Source of the DNA: CAZIHO01 sp964538875
GTDB taxonomy: Bacteria; Pseudomonadota; Gammaproteobacteria; Chromatiales; Chromatiaceae
Length of the DNA stretch: 18,966 nt
Assembly (NCBI GenBank): GCA_964538875.1
Contig: CAZIHO010000069.1
Coordinates: 1 to 18,966 of the forward strand
Direction of reading: 5' to 3'
Shown here in pieces: positions 14,503 through 18,966 of the stretch. Numbering within the stretch: the first letter of the stretch is position 1; every line of letters starts with the position of its first letter. The notes beneath the pieces are model-generated. The model searched no databases. It saw only the letters and a list, made by a program, of their open reading frames with translations, and was not told where the DNA came from. A program made the position numbers and the translations under genes.

Positions 14503-16204
14503 GTGGGTACCGTTACCAAGTCCCTAGACCGGCGCCTGGCGGAGCGGCTGATCCAAGTAATCCCCTTCGAGGTCCTGTGCGCGACCGGGACTTTCCAGGG
14601 TGATACGCCGGCCGCCCTGCAGGATCTGTTTCCCCGTGTCTACAGCATCGAGCGGCCGGAACCCCTATTCCAGGAGGCGCATCAACGCCTAGCGGGATTG
14701 CCCAACGTGGAACTCCGGCGCGGCGATTCCCGCCAGGTGCTGGCCGAGCTAGGACCGGCGCTCGGCACCGCTTCGGTGTGCTACTGGCTGAATGCCTGCG
14801 GGGATGCAGCCGAAGCGACGGCCGCTGGCCTGTCTCAGTGTCCGCTGCTGGAGGAGCTAACCTCCATCGGAACCCTCAACACCGGTTCGGTGGTGGTGAT
14901 CGATAACGCACGGCGATTCCTCGGAACGCTGCCCGTGCCTCAGGAGGCCAGCCAGTGGCCCGCCTTTCACGAGGTATTGTCAGGCCTTCGCGCCTTGAGC
15001 GAGCACCACCGGGTCGCGGTAGTCAACGACTGCCTGTTGTTTTATCCCCCGATTCTTGAAGACGTGCTACGCGGCTACGCCGGCGACTCCGGGATCGACG
15101 GGGGCGGCTTGGTTCCCTACCAGGAGGAGGCCAAGTCCGCGAAGAAACGGGGGGTCATCCTCGACCAAGCCGCCCAAATCAGCGAATTGCGCAGCTGCCT
15201 GGCCACCACCCAATCCGAGCTGGCCCAGGTCAAATTGCGGCTCGCGGCTAGCGAGAATGACTGCATCGACAAGGACAGGGTGATCCGCGAGCTGAGTCGC
15301 GCCCTCTGGGCCTACCGCTGCGCACACTGGGTGTTGAGTCCGGTGCAGACCGTCAAGGCCGGCGCCGCGGCATTAGCCAGGCGCTTTGGTCCGCGCATCG
15401 GCAATCTCAATCAGTATCCGCCACGGCCGTTGCGCCTCCCGCGCCGCTATGTGGGCACCGTGCCAGAAGCTAAGCTGCCGGCCATTTCCCTGGTCACACC
15501 TTCCTACAACCAAGGCCATTTTTTAGAACGGACCCTGTGCAGTGTGCTCGATCAGGGCTATCCCAAGCTGGAATACCGGCTCCAGGACGGAGGCTCGCAA
15601 GACGGGACGCGGATGGTCCTGGAGCGTTACGGGGACCGGTTGACCCGTTGGGTTTCCGCTCCCGACGACGGCCAGTCCCACGCGATCAATCTGGGTTTCG
15701 CCAACACATCCGGCGAGATCATGGCCTGGCTGAATGCCGACGACCTGCTGCTGCCGGGCGCGCTGGCCTGCGTCGCTGACTACTTTGCCAACCATCCCGA
15801 CGTGGACGTGGTGTACGGTGACCGCATCCTGATCGACGACCAGGATCAAGAGGTAGGGCATTGGATCCTGCCCAAGCACGTCGATTGGGTCCTGTCCTGG
15901 GCCGACTTCGTGCCCCAGGAAACCCTGTTCTGGCGCCGGGACATCTGGGAACGCAGCGGTGGTGCCATCGACGAATCGTTTCGCTTCGCCATGGACTGGG
16001 ATCTGTTGGTGCGGTTCCGTGACGCCGGTGCGGTGTTCGCCCATATTCCCCGCTTTCTCGGCGGCTTTCGGGTGCATCCCCAGCAGAAGACCTCCGCAGA
16101 GATCGGCAGCGTCGGCATGGACGAGATGGACCGGATCCGGGATCGCATCCACGGCCGCCGGGTGACCAGGGCCGAGATTCATCGTGCCCTGGTTCCCTAT
16201 TTGA
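14503..16204 (+). CDS. Methyltransferase-like / coiled-coil / family 2 glycosyltransferase fusion, 3' end lost in assembly gap
   Basis: At least 567 codons are present before an assembly gap; no stop is seen. Three parts can be told apart. Residues 20-185 resemble a class I SAM methyltransferase: CATGTFQGDTPAAL (26-39) at the SAM-loop position, VYSIE (46-50), GDSRQVL (74-80), CYWLNACG (93-100), CPLLEEL (113-119) and VVVIDNARR (130-138). Relatives usually have WLDAH and IDDA, so two acidic residues appear to be Asn here. Residues about 207-265 are coiled coil, ending in CIDKDRVIRELSRAL. Residues 327-540 are a GT2 domain with SLVTPSYNQGHFLERTL (329-345), QDGGSQDGT (361-369), DDGQSHAINLGF (388-399) and NADD (411-414). 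The start is GTG with a weak upstream AGAG, 69 nt after wzm. The GT activity is likely; the N-terminal domain may be catalytically altered. Confidence 0.83.
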
Positions 16205-16304
16205 NNNNNNNNNNNNNNNNNNNNNNNNNNNNNNNNNNNNNNNNNNNNNNNNNNNNNNNNNNNNNNNNNNNNNNNNNNNNNNNNNNNNNNNNNNNNNNNN
16301 NNNN
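16205..16304. other. Assembly gap of exactly 100 N
   Basis: A run of 100 N, the conventional size for a scaffold gap of unknown length. It removes the 3' end of the GT2 fusion gene and possibly further genes. That a single frame stays open from the GT2 gene through the Ns into rmlC is chance and not evidence for a fusion. Confidence 0.97.
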
Positions 16305-16320
16305 TGAGATTGCGTCAACC

Positions 16321-16854
16321 ATGGAATTCACCCCCAGCGGCATTGCCGACGTTTGGATCTTGGAGCTGGAACGCTACCGGGATAACCGGGGCTGGTTCGC
16401 CCGGACTTGGTGCCAGGAGGAATTCAGGCGGCAAGGATTGCAAGATCAGTTTGACCAATGCAGCACCAGTTTCAATAGCAGACGGGGCATCATTCGCGGC
16501 CTGCACTTTCAGGTAACGCCCTACCAGGAAACTAAGCTGGTGCGTTGTACCCGCGGCGCCCTGTTCGACGTGGCGCTGGATGTGCGGCCCACCTCCCCCA
16601 CGTTCAAACGCTGGGTGGGGGTAGAGTTGACGCCAGATAACGGACGTCAGCTGTACTTGGGTCCAGGCGTGGCCCATGGTTTCCAGACCCTGGCGGATAA
16701 TACGGAAGTGTTCTACCAGATCACCACCCCCTGGCGCCCGGACGCGGCGCGGGGGGTGCGCTGGAACGACCCGGCCTTCGGGATTCACTGGCCGTTAGCG
16801 GACCAGGTCTTGCTGTCCGAGCGAGATGCGAGGTATCCGGACTTTCGCGGCTGA
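16321..16854 (+). CDS. rfbC: dTDP-4-dehydrorhamnose 3,5-epimerase family protein (RmlC)
   Basis: This 177-residue cupin matches RmlC in length and motif order. STSFNSRRGIIRGLHFQ (49-64 region) holds the catalytic His62; LVRCTRGALFDVALDVRP, GPGVAHGFQTL and EVFYQIT with Tyr132 follow, and SERDARYPDF near the end has Asp169. All three residues expected for epimerase chemistry are present. The usual substrate is dTDP-4-keto-6-deoxyglucose, but no rmlA, rmlB or rmlD is in the window, while rfbF and rfbG are; it may act on the CDP-linked 4-keto sugar, as proposed for related clusters. The ATG lies 16 nt after the gap, so its upstream context is lost. The symbol follows the family and not a proven dTDP-rhamnose role. 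Confidence 0.88.
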   Translation: MEFTPSGIADVWILELERYRDNRGWFARTWCQEEFRRQGLQDQFDQCSTSFNSRRGIIRGLHFQVTPYQETKLVRCTRGALFDVALDVRPTSPTFKRWVGVELTPDNGRQLYLGPGVAHGFQTLADNTEVFYQITTPWRPDAARGVRWNDPAFGIHWPLADQVLLSERDARYPDFRG

Positions 16855-17533
16855 TGGTTTCCTGTTGGGGTGCCTTAGCCGGAGCTCCCCCCAGCGGCCG
16901 GTTGCCGGATAAGGCCGGTCTGGTTAAAGTGGTGCCGCGACCTGGGTGACCACAGGACGAACCAACCCGTTGCAAGCCGTCATGCTATGCGGGGAGTTGC
17001 ATACCCGCCGTCGGGCGGACATGGCCATTCGATTTAAGCCCCAGGGGCTAGCCCGGAACCGCCCTATTCTGTGGCAGCGGATGCCCGGTTAGGCCGGCGT
17101 TGGGCGCAAGGATCGCACAGCCGTTTGGGGACCAATTGATGGGGCACGATCATGGGTAGGTGGTGGTGCGGTACCTGGGTAAGCCAATGACCCTGCTGAT
17201 CGTCACCAGCAACAGCTGTTATGACGGCCGTGGCTTGTCAAATTTGGACCGGCTGGGCGGTCAGGATATCCATTAAGCCGGCATGCCAGCCTGTGAACCC
17301 ATGTTAACCGCCTGGCTGCGCTCATTTTTTCAGGGGAGTGCCGGCTTTGGGTCCCTGGCGGCCGCGCTGGCCAATGGAGAGGCGATTCCTGCTAAGAATC
17401 CCGCTCGTAGGAGCCGCCGCTACCGCGACCAGGGCGCGGACCCTCTGCGGACGCCATGGGGAGCTCAGCCTGAGGAAGTTATCGTCTGCGCTAGGGTGCG
17501 ACGGCGGTTTTGGCTGGCCCTAGAGCCGTCACC
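16855..17533. other. 679-nt region without a convincing gene
   Basis: The stretch between rmlC and the methyltransferase has no recognisable protein on either strand. The plus-strand frame at 17283-17537 (84 codons) has no family features and runs into the methyltransferase start. A GC-rich hairpin is possible at 17005-17018 (CCGCC/GGCGG, 4-nt loop) but lacks a T-run. No clear promoter for the downstream gene was found. It may be the remains of a decayed gene, but I recognise none. Confidence 0.5.
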
Positions 17534-18766
17534 ATGAGCCTCACCAGTTACCCATGCCGTTCCTGCGGAGCGGGACCAGGTCAGTTGGTTCTGGATTTGG
17601 GCGTTCAACCCCTGGCCAACCGATTGTTGCGCCCGGAGGACTTAGCCAAACCGGAACCGCGCTTTCCCCTGCATTTATTCGTTTGCCCAAGCTGTTGGCT
17701 GCTGCAACTGGCGGAACTGGTTAGTCCGGCGGAACTTTTTTCAGAGTATGTCTATTTTTCTTCCTACTCCGAGGCCGTGGTAGAACACGGACGCCAGGCT
17801 GCGGACCGCTATATCAGTGAACTAGGTTTAGGCGCGCACAGCTTCGTGGTGGAAATCGCCAGCAATGACGGCTACTTATTGCGCAGTTTCAGAGCCGCTG
17901 GGGTGCCGCACCTGGGCATCGAGCCGGCGGCGAACGTAGCGCAAGTGGCGCGGGACCAGGACATCGACACCCTAGTGGCATTTTTTGACTCAGACCTGGC
18001 TGAGCGCTTGGCGAATGCCGGGCAGCGGGCCGATTTGATTCTCGGCAACAACGTCCTTGCCCACGTACCGACACCCAATGACTTTGTGGCGGGATTGGGG
18101 ACGTTGCTCAAGCCGGCCGGCCGGATCGCATTGGAATTTCCTTACCTGTTGGATTTTCTGCACAAGACGGAATTCGACACGGTTTACCATGAGCATGTTT
18201 TTTACTTTTCCCTGACTGCACTGCGGCCCCTATTTGAACGGCATGGGCTGGAAATCATCGATGTGGAACGGCTGGCCATTCACGGGGGGTCGTTGCGGCT
18301 GATCGCCGCCCACCGGGGCGCTTTTTCTGTCCGGGCTACGGTGTCGGATCTGCTGGCGGAGGAAAGCCGCCGAGGCGTAACCACGCCGGGGGCCTACGCG
18401 GGCTTCGCGGCCCAAGTAGCTGGGGTCCGGGACGCCCTGCACCGCATGTTGGACGGTTTGGAACAGCGCAACCAGACTCTGGCCGCCTATGGCGCTGCGG
18501 CCAAGGGGAGTACTTTGCTGAATTACTGCGGACTGGACCATCGCCGGTTGGCATTTGTCGCCGACCGGAGCCCCCACAAACAAGGACGGTTGACACCCGG
18601 CACACACATCCCCATCGTGGCGGCGGAAGAATTGGCCCGGCGCCGGCCGGACTACACCCTATTGCTGACTTGGAACCTTGCTGATGAAATCCTTTCACAA
18701 CAGCAGGCTTATCGCTCGGCGGGCGGCAAATTTATCATTCCCATCCCTCGGCCAATCATCCTATAA
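17534..18766 (+). CDS. Zinc-binding sugar C-methyltransferase (class I SAM-dependent)
   Basis: This 410-residue protein has the three-part layout of deoxysugar C-methyltransferases such as TylC3 and TcaB9. The N-terminal zinc-binding part has two CxxC pairs, Cys8/Cys11 (CRSC) and Cys51/Cys54 (CPSC). The SAM domain has VVEIASNDGYLLRSF (105-119) and LGIEPAANVA. The YHEHVFYFSL segment carries the tyrosine and histidine that act in catalysis in TcaB9. The C-terminal domain has AAYGAAAKGSTLLNYCGL and VADRSPHKQG, typical of PF08484. These enzymes methylate carbon 3 of NDP-4-keto-6-deoxysugars, fitting the product of RfbG. The ATG at MSLTSYPCRSC is preferred to a TTG eight codons upstream. Family and reaction type are strong; the stereochemistry and nucleotide carrier are inferred. 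Confidence 0.92.
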   Translation: MSLTSYPCRSCGAGPGQLVLDLGVQPLANRLLRPEDLAKPEPRFPLHLFVCPSCWLLQLAELVSPAELFSEYVYFSSYSEAVVEHGRQAADRYISELGLGAHSFVVEIASNDGYLLRSFRAAGVPHLGIEPAANVAQVARDQDIDTLVAFFDSDLAERLANAGQRADLILGNNVLAHVPTPNDFVAGLGTLLKPAGRIALEFPYLLDFLHKTEFDTVYHEHVFYFSLTALRPLFERHGLEIIDVERLAIHGGSLRLIAAHRGAFSVRATVSDLLAEESRRGVTTPGAYAGFAAQVAGVRDALHRMLDGLEQRNQTLAAYGAAAKGSTLLNYCGLDHRRLAFVADRSPHKQGRLTPGTHIPIVAAEELARRRPDYTLLLTWNLADEILSQQQAYRSAGGKFIIPIPRPIIL

Positions 18767-18779
18767 AGTTACTGCGCCA

Positions 18780-18794
18780 CCCCGGCCGCCGGGG
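18780..18794 (+). terminator. GC-rich hairpin after the methyltransferase, no T-run
   Basis: CCCCGG and CCGGGG flank a 3-nt loop, 13 nt after the methyltransferase stop. Without a T-tract it is not a standard intrinsic terminator; it may slow transcription or be chance in GC-rich DNA. Confidence 0.2.
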
Positions 18795-18854
18795 GCAATC
18801 CATCCCAGCAGAACAATGCACCAAGATCCCGCAGATCCGCTACCTAGGCAGGAA

Positions 18855-18966
18855 ATGGCCCGCGATGGAAAGATCCAACCCTTGGCCAGACAGCTATTCG
18901 ATCGCCGCTGCCAGTCTAGCTATTCCTATCATTTCACCTGGCTAAGAAGGCCCATCATTCCGTATC
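18855..18966 (+). CDS. CmcI/cephalosporin hydroxylase-family protein, 5' fragment cut by window end
   Basis: About 37 codons are visible before the sequence ends. The translation reads MARDGKIQPLARQLF, then SYSYHFTWLRRPIIPY; this matches the conserved N-terminal signature of the CmcI family (YSYNFTWLGRPIIQ), a class I SAM-dependent methyltransferase-like group often named cephalosporin hydroxylase and frequent in surface-glycan clusters. Compared with the signature, the Gly of WLGRP is Arg here and the Gln after PII is Pro. The ATG at 18855 has AGG 6 nt upstream; an in-frame ATG at 18816 would add 13 residues. It is 49-88 nt after the C-methyltransferase and is probably co-transcribed. Most likely it O-methylates a sugar. 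The fragment is short, so the call is moderate. Confidence 0.65.
   Translation, partial: MARDGKIQPLARQLFDRRCQSSYSYHFTWLRRPIIPY

Noticed and set aside
15523..16182. Minus-strand frame of 219 codons antisense to the GT2 domain
   Set aside because: It is antisense to a clear GT2 domain and has no motifs.
14503..16854. Single 783-codon GT2-RmlC fusion protein
   Set aside because: It reads through exactly 100 N; both halves look like separate complete-type proteins.
17005..17018. Hairpin CCGCC/GGCGG as terminator of rmlC
   Set aside because: It is short, about 150 nt from the stop and has no T-run; such hairpins are expected by chance in GC-rich DNA.
17283..17537. Possible 84-codon gene before the C-methyltransferase (+)
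   Set aside because: It has no recognisable domain and no ribosome site, and it ends inside the start of the real gene.

Overview
The window is a high-GC, Gram-negative type (probably proteobacterial) cell-surface polysaccharide locus, most like an O-antigen or capsule cluster exported by an ABC transporter. The call rests on a Wzt-type ATPase with a long C-terminal domain, a Wzm-type permease, CDP-sugar synthesis genes (rfbF, rfbG), RmlC-type epimerases, family-2 glycosyltransferases and several decorating enzymes. No rRNA, tRNA, CRISPR array or insertion sequence was seen. The genus cannot be told from the sequence.

Layout. (1) 5-6529, minus strand: a tightly coupled operon read right to left: rfbF, rfbG, a sulfotransferase, a phosphotransferase-type kinase, an NAD-dependent epimerase/dehydratase and a split transketolase (N half then C half). 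Neighbours overlap by 4-19 nt, except for one 16-nt gap. (2) 6530-6991: a noncoding leader with a candidate leftward promoter. (3) 6992-7807: a lone minus-strand GT2 gene beginning in an AT-rich island. (4) 8102-13421, minus strand: a second operon, read as RmlC-like cupin, two-domain glycosyltransferase, wzt, and two sulfotransferases with coiled-coil tails. (5) 13422-13641: a divergent control region. (6) 13642-18966, plus strand: wzm permease, a three-part protein (methyltransferase-like domain, coiled coil, GT2), a 100-N assembly gap, rmlC, 679 nt without a convincing gene, a zinc-binding sugar C-methyltransferase, and the first codons of a CmcI-type (cephalosporin hydroxylase family) gene cut by the window edge.

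How the genes may work together. RfbF and RfbG make CDP-4-keto-6-deoxyglucose. The C-methyltransferase, RmlC-type epimerases, the reductase-like epimerase and possibly the split transketolase could turn this into an unusual branched deoxysugar. The glycosyltransferases polymerise the chain. Three sulfotransferases and a CmcI-like enzyme could decorate it, and Wzm/Wzt could export it, with the Wzt C-terminal domain reading a terminal modification. The first step is well supported by family knowledge; the branched product and the sulfated cap are inference.

The most unusual features are the split transketolase in a CDP-sugar operon, a 14-residue coiled-coil repeat shared by otherwise different enzymes, and the methyltransferase-like/GT2 fusion with an altered active-site region. 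One caution: the open frame that appears to join the GT2 protein to RmlC runs through a gap of exactly 100 Ns and is almost certainly an assembly artefact.
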